A DNA stretch of 64,000 nt, from NCBI RefSeq assembly GCF_002556635.1, contig NZ_MWMO01000004.1, forward strand, positions 62,001 through 126,000, in the 5' to 3' direction. How positions within the stretch are numbered: the stretch's first letter is position 1; the number at the start of each line of letters is the position of its first letter. The DNA is from Novosphingobium sp. PC22D (lineage in GTDB: Bacteria; Pseudomonadota; Alphaproteobacteria; Sphingomonadales; Sphingomonadaceae). Positions 26,673 to 35,133 of the stretch are shown piece by piece. The notes under the pieces are model-generated. The model was given only the letters and a program-made list of their open reading frames with translations. It did not search any database and was not told the DNA's origin. Made by a program: the position numbers and the translations under genes.

Positions 26673-27707
26673 ATGAGTCGAAAAGCCCACCGCGTCGCGC
26701 AAAACACGCTTGCAAAGACCGCCGATCGCCCCGGCCAGCGCCGCCGCTCTCGCGCCGAAATCGAATTCGAAGAGCCCAGTCTGCTCGGCATCCTGTTCGG
26801 CGAATTCGATGCGAACCTCGTGCTCGTCGAGAACCGGCTGGGCGTCTTCATCGCGGCGCGCGGCAACCGGGTCCAGATCGAGGGGCCCGAGGATGCGGTG
26901 GCCCGCGCGCGCGACGTGCTCAAGTCGATGTACGACCGGCTCCAGCAAGGCCAGGAACTCGATGCCGGCGCGATCGATTCGCTGATCGCGATGTCGGCCG
27001 AGCCCACGCTCGAAGGCATCATCACCGGCGAAGACACCGGCGCGCCGCCGATCATGATCCGCACGCGCAAGAAGACGATCGTGCCGCGTTCGGGCACGCA
27101 GATCGAATACATGCGGGCGCTCGGCCGCTCCGACCTGATCTTCGCGCTGGGCCCGGCGGGCACCGGCAAGACCTACCTCGCGGTGGCGCAGGCGGTCAGC
27201 CAGCTCATGACCGGATCAGTCCAGCGGCTGATCCTCTCGCGCCCGGCGGTCGAGGCGGGCGAGAAGATCGGCTTCCTGCCCGGCGACATGAAGGAGAAGG
27301 TCGATCCCTATCTGCGCCCGCTCTACGACGCGCTCTACGACTGCATGCCGCCCGAGCAGGTCGAACGCCACATCGCCAGCGGCGTGATCGAGATCGCGCC
27401 GATCGCCTTCATGCGCGGCCGCACGCTTGCCGACGCCTTCGTCATTCTCGACGAGGCGCAGAACACCACGCCCGCGCAGATGAAGATGTTCCTCACCCGC
27501 TTCGGCCAGAACAGCCGCATGGTGATCTGCGGCGACCCGCGCCAGGTCGACATTCCCGGCGGCGATTCGTTTTCGGGGCTCGCCGACGCGGTGGGCCGGC
27601 TCGAAGGCGTCGAGGGGATCGACGTGGTGCGCTTCGGCAAGGCCGACGTCGTGCGCCACCCCATCGTCGGGCGGATCGTCGAGGCCTACGAGGGCGAGGA
27701 CGCCTGA
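26673..27707 (+). CDS. PhoH-like ATPase
   Basis: A 344-residue cytosolic ATPase of the PhoH family, implicated in RNA metabolism. The N-terminal KH-like segment is followed by Walker A ALGPAGTGKTYLAVAQA (about 157) and Walker B FVILDEAQNTTPAQMKMFL (about 258), then RMVICGDPRQVDIPGG. The ATG at 26673 follows AAAGGACC. It is 20 bp upstream of ybeY; the phoH-ybeY-corC cluster is widely conserved in proteobacteria. Confidence 0.93.
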   Translation: MSRKAHRVAQNTLAKTADRPGQRRRSRAEIEFEEPSLLGILFGEFDANLVLVENRLGVFIAARGNRVQIEGPEDAVARARDVLKSMYDRLQQGQELDAGAIDSLIAMSAEPTLEGIITGEDTGAPPIMIRTRKKTIVPRSGTQIEYMRALGRSDLIFALGPAGTGKTYLAVAQAVSQLMTGSVQRLILSRPAVEAGEKIGFLPGDMKEKVDPYLRPLYDALYDCMPPEQVERHIASGVIEIAPIAFMRGRTLADAFVILDEAQNTTPAQMKMFLTRFGQNSRMVICGDPRQVDIPGGDSFSGLADAVGRLEGVEGIDVVRFGKADVVRHPIVGRIVEAYEGEDA

Positions 27708-27727
27708 CCGGGACAGGCGCAGGCTTC

Positions 27728-28225
27728 ATGCAACTCGACGTCTCGATCGAGGCCGACTGGCCCGAGCACACCGACTGGGAAGCGCTCGCCGCCCGCGTCG
27801 CCGAAGCGGCGGCGCACGTCGCGCCCGAACTGGCGCATGCGCGGCTGGCGGCCAGCGTGATGTTCGCGGACGACGCCGAAGTTCGCGTGCTCAACCGCGA
27901 ATGGCGCGGCAAGGACAAGCCAACCAACGTGCTCTCGTTCCCGATGCTCGAGCCGTCCGACCTCGTCGATCTCGCGCCCGCCGGACCGCCCGAGATGCTC
28001 GGTGACATTGCCCTCGCGCTCGAGACCTGCGCGCGCGAGGCGGCGGACAAGGGTATCGCCGTGGCCGATCACGCCGCGCACCTGGTCCTGCACGGCCTGC
28101 TCCATCTCGCCGGATACGACCACGAAATCTCCGATTCCGACGCCGAGGCCATGGAGGCACTTGAAACAAAGGCTCTTGCCCTTATCGGGATCGCGGACCC
28201 ATATGGCGGGTCTCACCAGTCTTGA
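27728..28225 (+). CDS. ybeY: Endoribonuclease YbeY (16S rRNA maturation)
   Basis: A 165-residue zinc endoribonuclease needed for 16S rRNA 3'-end processing and ribosome quality control. The H3-type metal motif is HLVLHGLLHLAGYDHEI (about 118-134, three His). NREWRGKDKPTNVLSF and GDIALALETCAREA are further family segments. It lies between phoH and corC; gaps are 20 and 15 bp. Confidence 0.96.
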   Translation: MQLDVSIEADWPEHTDWEALAARVAEAAAHVAPELAHARLAASVMFADDAEVRVLNREWRGKDKPTNVLSFPMLEPSDLVDLAPAGPPEMLGDIALALETCAREAADKGIAVADHAAHLVLHGLLHLAGYDHEISDSDAEAMEALETKALALIGIADPYGGSHQS

Positions 28226-28240
28226 GGGGCACGAACACCG

Positions 28241-29158
28241 ATGGCCGACAATGGCCGTTACTCAGAAAACGGAGACCCGGACAGTAGCGGCTCGCTTTGG
28301 CGAGTGATCCGCAAACTGTTCGTTTCCGACGTCGATCAGTCGCTGCGCGCGCAGATCGAGGACGTCATCAACGAGCACGAGGGCGAATTCGACGCGGAAG
28401 GCGGGGCCAAGGGCGACCTTTCCCCGCTCGAACGCCAGATGCTGCGCAACCTGCTCCACTTCTCCGAGAACGACGCCGACGACGTCGCCATCCCGCGCGG
28501 CGAGATCATCGCGATCTCCGCCTCGGCGAGCTGGGCCGAGATCGTCGAGGCCTTCGCCGAGCATGGCCACAGCCGGCTGCCGGTCTACGGCGAGTCGCTC
28601 GACGAGATTAAGGGCATGATCCATATCAAGGACGTGTTCCCGATCCTCGCGCGCGGCGAGCCCGCCCCCGAGGACTGGACCATGCTGATGCGCCAGCCGC
28701 TCTATGTGCCCCAGGCGCGCGGCGCGCTCGACGTGCTGGCCGACATGCGCGCGCGCCGCACCCATCTGGCGATCGTCATCGACGAGTATTCGGGCACCGA
28801 CGGGATCATCACCATCGAGGACCTGGTCGAGGAAATCGTCGGCGATATCGAGGACGAGCACGACGACGCCCCCGAGGAAATGCTGGTCGCGCTCGATGAC
28901 GGGACGTGGGACGCCGATGCCCGCGTCGAACTCGACGATATTGCGGACAAGGTCGACGCCCGTCTTGCCGAAGTCGAAGAAGCCGTGGATACATTGGGCG
29001 GATTGGCCTTCGTTCTCGCCGAGCGGGTGCCCGAGGTCGGCAGCATGCTCGAACACGAGAGCGGATGGCGGATCGAGGTGACCGACGGTAACGAGCGGCA
29101 CGTTACACGGCTGAAGCTTCATCCCCCGGCCGAGGACGAAGCCGAAGAGAGCGAATAG
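28241..29158 (+). CDS. corC: CorC/HlyC-type CBS domain protein
   Basis: A 305-residue protein of the CorC family. It has two CBS repeats (about 95-215; DVAIPRGEIIAISASASWAE, GMIHIKDVFPILARGE and GTDGIITIEDLVEEIVGDIE) and a C-terminal CorC_HlyC transporter-associated domain (about 225-300, VDTLGGLAFVLAERVPEVGS). No membrane segment is present. Members modulate Mg2+/Co2+ efflux or membrane stress. mgtE, a Mg2+ channel gene, is 3.4 kb downstream. The lnt gene that often follows is not present. Confidence 0.92.
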   Translation: MADNGRYSENGDPDSSGSLWRVIRKLFVSDVDQSLRAQIEDVINEHEGEFDAEGGAKGDLSPLERQMLRNLLHFSENDADDVAIPRGEIIAISASASWAEIVEAFAEHGHSRLPVYGESLDEIKGMIHIKDVFPILARGEPAPEDWTMLMRQPLYVPQARGALDVLADMRARRTHLAIVIDEYSGTDGIITIEDLVEEIVGDIEDEHDDAPEEMLVALDDGTWDADARVELDDIADKVDARLAEVEEAVDTLGGLAFVLAERVPEVGSMLEHESGWRIEVTDGNERHVTRLKLHPPAEDEAEESE

Positions 29159-29181
29159 ACCATGCAACCGGCTCGCGGCGT

Positions 29182-30105
29182 GTGTCGCCCGGCCAGACAC
29201 GAGAGAAGCGAAGCCTAGACTTGCCCGTACGCCGCCTGCCTCCCTTGCGTGCTCTGGAAGCCTTCGTGCGCGTCGTCCGGCTCGGCTCGGCCAAGGCCGC
29301 CGCGAACGAGCTCGCGCTCAGCCCGTCGGCGCTGTCGCGCCGCGTCGCCGCGCTGGAGGATTTCACCGGCAAGCGGCTGTTCACCCGCCAGCACCAGGCG
29401 ATGAAGCTCACCGACGAGGGCCAGGCCTTCTACAACGTCGTCGCGCCCAAGCTGGAAGAGCTTGCCGAGGCGGTCGAGAGCCAGGTCGATCGCGGACAAG
29501 TGCTGCGCCTGCATCTGGGCGTACCCTCGCTGTTCGGCGGCCAGCGCCTGTTCCCGCGCCTGCCCGAGCTGCGCCAGCTCCATCCCCGGCTGCATATCGA
29601 CATCGACACCGGCCCGCATCTCGAGGCGCGGATCGGCGACTCGCTCGACGCCGCGATCGTGCTCAGCAAGGAGCCGGAGGAAAGCTTCTACAAGGTCCAG
29701 CTCGACCAGAACAAGGTCTACGCGATCGTCTCCAAGGAGATGGCCGATGAACTCGGGCCGAAGCCCGACCGCGACAAGCTTTCGCGCCAGACCTTCCTGA
29801 TCCACAACGACCTGCCCGAAAGCCTCGATGCCTGGAAGGCGGCGATCGGGATGAGCGACCTCGAGCCGGCCTCGGTCGACCGCTTCGATTCGGGTCAGCT
29901 CGTGCTGGAGGCCGCCGCGCAGGGCCTCGGCATCGCGATCATGCACGACGACCACTTCCGCCGCTCGCACGACGGGCGGCTCTCCCGGCTTTACGACATC
30001 GATGTCGAGAGCCCATACCGCTACTGGTTCGTCTGCCGCCCCAAGGACCTCGAAAGCCGCCCGGTGAAGCTGTTCCACGGCTGGCTGGTCGAAGCGGGAC
30101 TCTAG
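29182..30105 (+). CDS. LysR family transcriptional regulator
   Basis: A 307-residue LTTR. The winged helix-turn-helix covers about residues 17-75 (LPPLRALEAFVRVVRLGSAK then LSRRVAALEDFTGKRLF), followed by a periplasmic-binding-like effector domain. The layout resembles GcvA-type regulators. The start is uncertain: GTG at 29182, or TTG at 29221, which lies 8-15 bp after GAGAGAAG and gives the more usual N-terminus. It starts 24 bp after corC and may be cotranscribed with it. The target is unknown. Confidence 0.85.
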   Translation: MSPGQTREKRSLDLPVRRLPPLRALEAFVRVVRLGSAKAAANELALSPSALSRRVAALEDFTGKRLFTRQHQAMKLTDEGQAFYNVVAPKLEELAEAVESQVDRGQVLRLHLGVPSLFGGQRLFPRLPELRQLHPRLHIDIDTGPHLEARIGDSLDAAIVLSKEPEESFYKVQLDQNKVYAIVSKEMADELGPKPDRDKLSRQTFLIHNDLPESLDAWKAAIGMSDLEPASVDRFDSGQLVLEAAAQGLGIAIMHDDHFRRSHDGRLSRLYDIDVESPYRYWFVCRPKDLESRPVKLFHGWLVEAGL

Positions 30106-30123
30106 CCGGGAGGCCAGCCGGAG

Positions 30124-30846
30124 ATGCGCATCCGCCCGACAGTGCTCTGTGCCCTTGCGGCGCTCGCGGCCGCGCCGCTCCACGCACAGGAAGCGCCGGC
30201 GCCCGCCGCGACGCGCATGGCCGCCGCCGAAAAGGCTGTGGCTGCGCTGCTGCCGCCCGGCACTTATGCGCGGATCATGGACGGATCGATGAACGCGATG
30301 CTCGATCAGGTGCTCGACAGCGTCTCGCGAATGCCGCTGCGTGATCTCGCCGCCGCCGGCGGGCTCGACGAGGAACGGCTCGCCGACATCGGCGAAGGCA
30401 CGATGCGCGAGATGATGGAGATCCTCGATCCGGCCTATGACGAGCGCATACGCCTATCGACCCGCGCGATGGTGGGCGAGATGAAGGCGATGATGAGCAG
30501 CTTCGAGCCATCGCTGCGCGAAGGCCTCGCGCAGGCCTATGCCGCGCGCTTCACCGCCGAACAGCTCGACGACATCAACGCCTTCTTCGCCACGCCGAGC
30601 GGCGCGCTCTACGCGCGCGAATCCATGGTGCTCTACACCGACCCGGCGGTCATGGCGAAGATGCAGGAATTCATGCCGCGGATGATGAAGCAGATGCCGG
30701 CAATGCTCGAAAAGGTCCGGCAGGCCACCGCCGACCTGCCCGCCGCGCGCAAGTACGAAGACCTCGACGACGAGCAGAAGGCCCGCTTCGAAGCGCTGAT
30801 CGGCCAGCCCGATCGGGGCACGGAGGCGAGCGGGCAGGAAGACTAG
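30124..30846 (+). CDS. DUF2059 exported protein
   Basis: A 240-residue protein with a Sec signal peptide (IRPTVLCALAALAAAPLHAQ). The DUF2059 core is in the second half: EGLAQAYAARFTAEQLDDIN followed by AFFATPSGALYARES (about 137-170). The remainder is helical and Met-rich. Function unknown; these are periplasmic or surface proteins. It begins 18 bp after the LysR gene and is convergent with the lipase-like gene. Confidence 0.8.
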   Translation: MRIRPTVLCALAALAAAPLHAQEAPAPAATRMAAAEKAVAALLPPGTYARIMDGSMNAMLDQVLDSVSRMPLRDLAAAGGLDEERLADIGEGTMREMMEILDPAYDERIRLSTRAMVGEMKAMMSSFEPSLREGLAQAYAARFTAEQLDDINAFFATPSGALYARESMVLYTDPAVMAKMQEFMPRMMKQMPAMLEKVRQATADLPAARKYEDLDDEQKARFEALIGQPDRGTEASGQED

Positions 30847-30907
30847 GATCAGGCCGTATCGGCGCGATGGGCATGCTTTGCGGCTCGCCTGAGCCCCGGG
30901 ACTGGCC

Positions 30908-31861
30908 TCAGGGCGCCTCGGGCTCGGGCGGAGGCTGGCGGCCCCAGGCCGCCATCAGCGCCTCGCCCGGCGGCTGCGCGATCGCGTTTTCTGCGACCGA
31001 GGCCCGCGCGGCCGCTCCGTCCTTGGCGGCGATCCAGGTGAGGCACTCGGCGAGCTGGCGAATCTTGTGATCGGCGAAACCGCTCGATTCGGGCGCGCAG
31101 TTGATCTCGACCAGTTCCTGCGCCACCGGCATGCGGCGCTTGCGGATCTGGTCGAGCACGTCGCCGCGCTCGGCCACGACCAGCCGCGCGTTGTCGTTCG
31201 GCACGGCGGGCACGGTGTAGCGCGGCGAAGGATTGAAGGCATAGGCATCGGCGCCCTCGCGGTTCACCGACACGTCGAGCGCCAGCGCCCCTCCGAGCGA
31301 ATGGCCGGTCACCACCACCGGCACCGACATTGCCGCCGCCTGCTGGTCATACAGCGCCAGCGCCTGCTCGTACTGCTCGGAGCCGAAGTTTCCGTGCAGC
31401 CAGTCCGATGCGGCAATGTCCGAGCCGCGAAAGGCGATCACGCGCTCGACCGGCGGCCCGCCCGGCGTCTCGCTGCGGTCGAACAGCGCATAGGCGAAGC
31501 CCGAATCCTCGCGCGGATCGCGCTCCACCTGCTTGAGCTGCGCTTTCAGCGCCTTGCGCTCGTCCTTGCCGGTCGCGGCATCGGCGATCCGTCGCTCGAT
31601 CTCGCAAGTCGCGCGTCGCGGCAGCCGGTCGATCTCGCGGATCGTCGCGGGCAGCGCGAACTCGACGATGTCGTCGCAATAGGCGTTGCTCGATAGCTGG
31701 GCGTAGACCCAGCTCCGGTCCGCCGCCTCGCGCGTGAAGCCGCACCAGCCGTCCTTGCCGTTGCCGAGGCACGGACCGTGCGCCTGCGTCAGGTCGGGCA
31801 GCGCTCCGGCCGCGCACCCGGACAGCAGGAGGGCCAGCAGGACCGGCACGAGACGTCGCAA
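30908..31861 (-). CDS. Lipase-like alpha/beta hydrolase lipoprotein
   Basis: A 317-residue protein with a lipoprotein signal (LVPVLLALLLSGCAAG; Cys about residue 16). The nucleophile elbow PVVVTGHSLGGALALDVS (about 185-202) is of the lipase class 3 kind, and ERVIAFRGSDIAASDWLHGN precedes it. It probably hydrolyses esters at the outer membrane or in the periplasm. The start is TTG at 31861 with AAAGGGG upstream. Substrate unknown. Confidence 0.82.
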   Translation of the reverse strand: MRRLVPVLLALLLSGCAAGALPDLTQAHGPCLGNGKDGWCGFTREAADRSWVYAQLSSNAYCDDIVEFALPATIREIDRLPRRATCEIERRIADAATGKDERKALKAQLKQVERDPREDSGFAYALFDRSETPGGPPVERVIAFRGSDIAASDWLHGNFGSEQYEQALALYDQQAAAMSVPVVVTGHSLGGALALDVSVNREGADAYAFNPSPRYTVPAVPNDNARLVVAERGDVLDQIRKRRMPVAQELVEINCAPESSGFADHKIRQLAECLTWIAAKDGAAARASVAENAIAQPPGEALMAAWGRQPPPEPEAP

Positions 31862-31950
31862 GCTAACCCCTTTACGTTCAGTGTCGCTGCGCGGGACTTA
31901 CGCGGGTCTGGCGCGCCGACCAACCCGGCCGGACGGACAGGTCCGCCGCG

Positions 31951-32418
31951 TCAGCCCTCGCTGACGCTGGCCTTGACGATCTTGCCCGGATTGCGCGGCG
32001 GCTCGCCCTTGGGCAGCGCGTCGACATGCTCCATGCCTTCGACCACCTGGCCCCAGACGGTGTACTGGTTGTCGAGGAAGGTGGCGTCGTCGAAGACGAT
32101 GAAGAACTGGCTGTTGGCCGAGTTCGGATTGGCCGCGCGCGCCATCGAGCAGATTCCGCGCACGTGGGGTTCGGCGTTGAACTCGGCCTTGAGGTCGGGC
32201 TTCTTGGAACCGCCCATGCCGGTGCCGTCGGGACAGCCGCCCTGCGCCATGAAGCCGTCGATCACGCGATGGAAGATGATGCCGTCGTAGAAGCCTTCGC
32301 CGGCGAGTTCCTTGATCCGCTCGACGTGGCCCGGCGCGAGGTCGGGGCGCAGCTTGATCTTGACGTCGCCCGTGCCGCTGCCGGTGTCGAGCGCGAGGGT
32401 GAGGTATTCGTCGGCCAT
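31951..32418 (-). CDS. Cyclophilin-type peptidyl-prolyl cis-trans isomerase
   Basis: A 155-residue cytosolic PPIase without a signal peptide. The active-site strand GIIFHRVIDGFMAQGGCPDG carries the catalytic Arg, and SMARAANPNSANSQFFIVFD with FLDNQYTVWGQVVEG completes the cyclophilin barrel. AGGAGATC lies before the ATG at 32418. A 7-bp hairpin (31948-31967) overlaps its stop codon and may mark the 3' end. Confidence 0.95.
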   Translation of the reverse strand: MADEYLTLALDTGSGTGDVKIKLRPDLAPGHVERIKELAGEGFYDGIIFHRVIDGFMAQGGCPDGTGMGGSKKPDLKAEFNAEPHVRGICSMARAANPNSANSQFFIVFDDATFLDNQYTVWGQVVEGMEHVDALPKGEPPRNPGKIVKASVSEG

Positions 32419-32552
32419 GGAAGATCTCCTGAGGGTTTGGCGCCTCCCTATAGGAACCGTGGCGGCAATGTCACGGTCCTTGTCCCCGGCAACATCGGCA
32501 ATCGCGGCACATCGCCTTGCGTTTCGCGGACACCTCCTTAGACCCCTCGACC

Positions 32553-33980
32553 ATGACTCCCGAGGAACTCGAAGACGCCGTCTTGCCGAAGGCCGATGCG
32601 CCTGAGGACGAGGCGCCCGAGGAGGTCCACGACGAGGAAAACCGCCTCAGGCCCGAGTTCGTGCGCAACGTGCTCGATGCGCTCTACGAGGAGGACGAGG
32701 GCAAGGTCTACGACCTCGTCGAGCCGCTCCACCCCGCCGATGTCGCCGACCTGCTCGAGCTGACCGACGAGGAGGACCGGCTCGCTCTCGCCCGCGCGAT
32801 CCGCGACCTGATGGGGGTCGAAGTGATCGCCGAGCTCAACGACCACGTCCGCGAGGCGCTGGTCGAGGGCCTGCCGCCCGAAGTCGTCGCGGGCATCGCC
32901 GAGCAGCTCGAGACCGACGACGCGGTGGCGATGATCGAGGACCTCGACCGCGAGGACCAGCGCGCGATCCTCGCCGAACTCGATCCGGAAGACCGCGTCG
33001 CCATCGAGGCGGCGCTCGCCTATCCCGACGAGTCCGCCGGCCGCCTGATGAGCCGCGAGTTCGTGGCCGTGCCCGAACACATGACGGTGGGCGACCTCAT
33101 CGATTTCCTGCGCACCAACCGCGCGCTGCCGACCGACTTCTTCGAGGTGTTCATCGTCGATCCGATGCACCGGCCGATCGGCACCTGCCTGCTCTCGTGG
33201 ATCCTGCGCGTGCCGCGCGCGATCCCGCTCCACGATGTCATGATGCGCGACCAGACGCTGATCCCCGTCGGCATGGACCAGGAGGAAGTCGCGCTGCGCT
33301 TCCAGAAGTACGGGCTGATCTCCGCCGCGGTGGTCGACGATGCCGGGCGGCTCGTCGGCCAGCTTACCGTCGACGACATCGTCCACGTCATTTCCGAGGA
33401 AGCGGGCGAGGACGCCCTGCTCATGTCGGGCGCGGGCGAAGGCGACATCCACGAACCGATCCGCAGCGCCTACTATTCGCGCGTGCGCTGGCTGGTGGCG
33501 AACCTAGGCACCGCGCTGATCGCCAGCCTGATCATCGCCGCCTTCGGCGCGGCGATCGAGAAACTGGTGGCGCTCGCGATCCTGATGCCGGTGGTCGCCT
33601 CGATCGGCGGCAACGCGGGCACGCAGACGATGGCGGTCTCGGTCCGCGCGATCGCGATGAACCAGCTCACCCGCACCAACACCCGGCGCATCCTGTGGCG
33701 CGAGATCCGCGTCGCGCTCCTCAACGGGGGCACCGTGGCGCTGCTGATCGGGCTGGCGACGGCGCTGATCTTCTCGCCGATGCTGGGTGCGGTGATCGCG
33801 GTGGCGGTGATCATCAACATCCTCACCGCCGGGCTCGCCGGCGTGCTGGTGCCCGTGCTGTTCGACCGGCTCGAGCAGGACCCGGCGGTCGCAAGCTCGG
33901 TCTTCGTGACGATGATCACCGATTCGATGGGTTTCTTCGCCTTCCTCGGCCTGGCCGTCGCGAGCGGACTGGTCGGCTAG
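32553..33980 (+). CDS. mgtE: Magnesium transporter MgtE
   Basis: A 475-residue Mg2+ channel. Order: acidic N-terminus, MgtE_N superhelical domain (about 35-135; LHPADVADLLELTDEEDRLA), two CBS repeats (about 145-270; AYPDESAGRLMSREFVAVPE) and five membrane segments (about 295-475; ILMPVVASIGGNAGTQTMAV is the pore signature). The cytosolic domains gate the channel by Mg2+. The ATG at 32553 was chosen over a TTG at 32517. It is followed 25 bp later by the DUF1489 gene. Confidence 0.95.
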   Translation: MTPEELEDAVLPKADAPEDEAPEEVHDEENRLRPEFVRNVLDALYEEDEGKVYDLVEPLHPADVADLLELTDEEDRLALARAIRDLMGVEVIAELNDHVREALVEGLPPEVVAGIAEQLETDDAVAMIEDLDREDQRAILAELDPEDRVAIEAALAYPDESAGRLMSREFVAVPEHMTVGDLIDFLRTNRALPTDFFEVFIVDPMHRPIGTCLLSWILRVPRAIPLHDVMMRDQTLIPVGMDQEEVALRFQKYGLISAAVVDDAGRLVGQLTVDDIVHVISEEAGEDALLMSGAGEGDIHEPIRSAYYSRVRWLVANLGTALIASLIIAAFGAAIEKLVALAILMPVVASIGGNAGTQTMAVSVRAIAMNQLTRTNTRRILWREIRVALLNGGTVALLIGLATALIFSPMLGAVIAVAVIINILTAGLAGVLVPVLFDRLEQDPAVASSVFVTMITDSMGFFAFLGLAVASGLVG

Positions 33981-34005
33981 GCGGCGCGTTCCTATCTCGG
34001 GTCCG

Positions 34006-34401
34006 ATGCCGCTCCACATCACCAAGATCGCCTACCGCGCCGAAAGCCCCGCGAGCTTGCGCGCCTGGCTCGAAAGCCGGCCCGACGGCGCGCTGATGAC
34101 GACCCGCTACCTGCCCAAGCGCCACGAGGAGATGCAGGGCGGCTCGCTCTACTGGATCTTCGAGCACGCGCTGATCGGCCGCTCGCCGATCATGGGCTTC
34201 GAACAGCGCGAGGACGGGCGCTGGCACATCCGGCTCGAGCCCCGGCTGATCCCGGTTCACACCATCCCGCGCCGCGCCCACCAGGGCTGGCGCTACCTCG
34301 AGGACAAGGACGCGCCCGCCGATCTCGGCGAAGGCGAGACGCAGGGCGACGTCCTGCCCCCGCGCCTGATCGGCGAGCTGGCAAAGCTGGGGCTGGTCTA
34401 G
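34006..34401 (+). CDS. DUF1489 family protein
   Basis: A 131-residue protein of the DUF1489 family, common in Alphaproteobacteria. It starts MPLHITKIAYRAESPASLRA, with TRYLPKRHEEMQGGSLYWIF and the PRRAHQGWRYLEDKDAPADL segment. No catalytic residues can be named and no membrane segment is seen. It is probably cotranscribed with mgtE. Function unknown. Confidence 0.85.
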   Translation: MPLHITKIAYRAESPASLRAWLESRPDGALMTTRYLPKRHEEMQGGSLYWIFEHALIGRSPIMGFEQREDGRWHIRLEPRLIPVHTIPRRAHQGWRYLEDKDAPADLGEGETQGDVLPPRLIGELAKLGLV

Positions 34402-34460
34402 GGATCGACGCGTCCCGGGGGCCGATGCCGTCTGTCAGCGGCTGGCGGTCCGAAGCAAGC

Positions 34461-35057
34461 TTACCGCTCGCGCAGGAACGGCAGGATGATCAGCCGGTCG
34501 ATGTAGTCGGCGAAGGCTTCGGGCGTGAAATCGGCGCCTTCTTCCAGCCACCAGGCGAGCGCGTCGATGGTCGAGCCCGCGCAGCACACCGTACCCAGGT
34601 CGATCGGCACGCGCGCTTCGGGCAGCGAATAGCGCGAGGCCCATTCGCGGGCCTGGCGGACGAATTCGGCGCGCACCGTGTCGCGCGCGCCGCCGGTGAG
34701 CAGCGTGCGCCAGAGCGCGCGGCGCGCATCGACGAACTGGCACAAGGCCCGGGTCGAACTCGCCAGGCCGTCGCTCGGCAATTGCGGATCGCCCTGCCGC
34801 ATCACCGGGATCGTCATTGCCAGCAGCGCGCGGATTTCCTCGCCCGCCACTTCCTCGAGCGCGGCCCGCAGATCGGCGAAGTGCCGGAAGAACGTGGCGT
34901 AACCGACCCCGGCGCGCTGGGTGAGATCGGTGATCTGGATATCCTCGAAGCGGCGCTCCGCCAGCAGCGCGAGCATCGCCGCGAGCATCGCCTTGCGCGT
35001 CCGCAACCGGCGAGGATCCACCGCATCAACGCGGGCACTGGTCAAACTATGATCCAT
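34461..35057 (-). CDS. TetR family transcriptional regulator
   Basis: A 198-residue repressor-type protein. The helix-turn-helix spans about residues 25-68 (IQITDLTQRAGVGYATFFRH). The rest is the helical ligand-binding domain with CCAGSTIDALAWWLEEGADF. The assigned ATG at 35057 lies inside a 30-bp dyad and has no ribosome site, so translation may be leaderless or begin downstream. It is divergent from the P450/ferredoxin pair and most likely represses both itself and them. Confidence 0.87.
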   Translation of the reverse strand: MDHSLTSARVDAVDPRRLRTRKAMLAAMLALLAERRFEDIQITDLTQRAGVGYATFFRHFADLRAALEEVAGEEIRALLAMTIPVMRQGDPQLPSDGLASSTRALCQFVDARRALWRTLLTGGARDTVRAEFVRQAREWASRYSLPEARVPIDLGTVCCAGSTIDALAWWLEEGADFTPEAFADYIDRLIILPFLRER

Positions 35058-35076
35058 GATATATCAAAGATCATAG
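35047..35076. promoter_or_regulatory. Concentric operator-like dyad between tetR and P450 genes
   Basis: Outer arms CTATGATC (35047-35054) and GATCATAG (35069-35076) are perfect inverted repeats. Inside them, TGATATATCA (35057-35066) is a perfect 10-bp palindrome with exactly the same centre (35061.5). Only the two 2-bp steps between them break the symmetry. The A+T-rich site overlaps the tetR start codon and lies 58 bp upstream of the P450 ATG, as expected for an autoregulated TetR operator. Confidence 0.8.
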
Positions 35077-35133
35077 AGCAGTAATCGCGAATCGGCAATC
35101 GCCGTGACCCGTAGGGACGAGAGGATCGAAACG

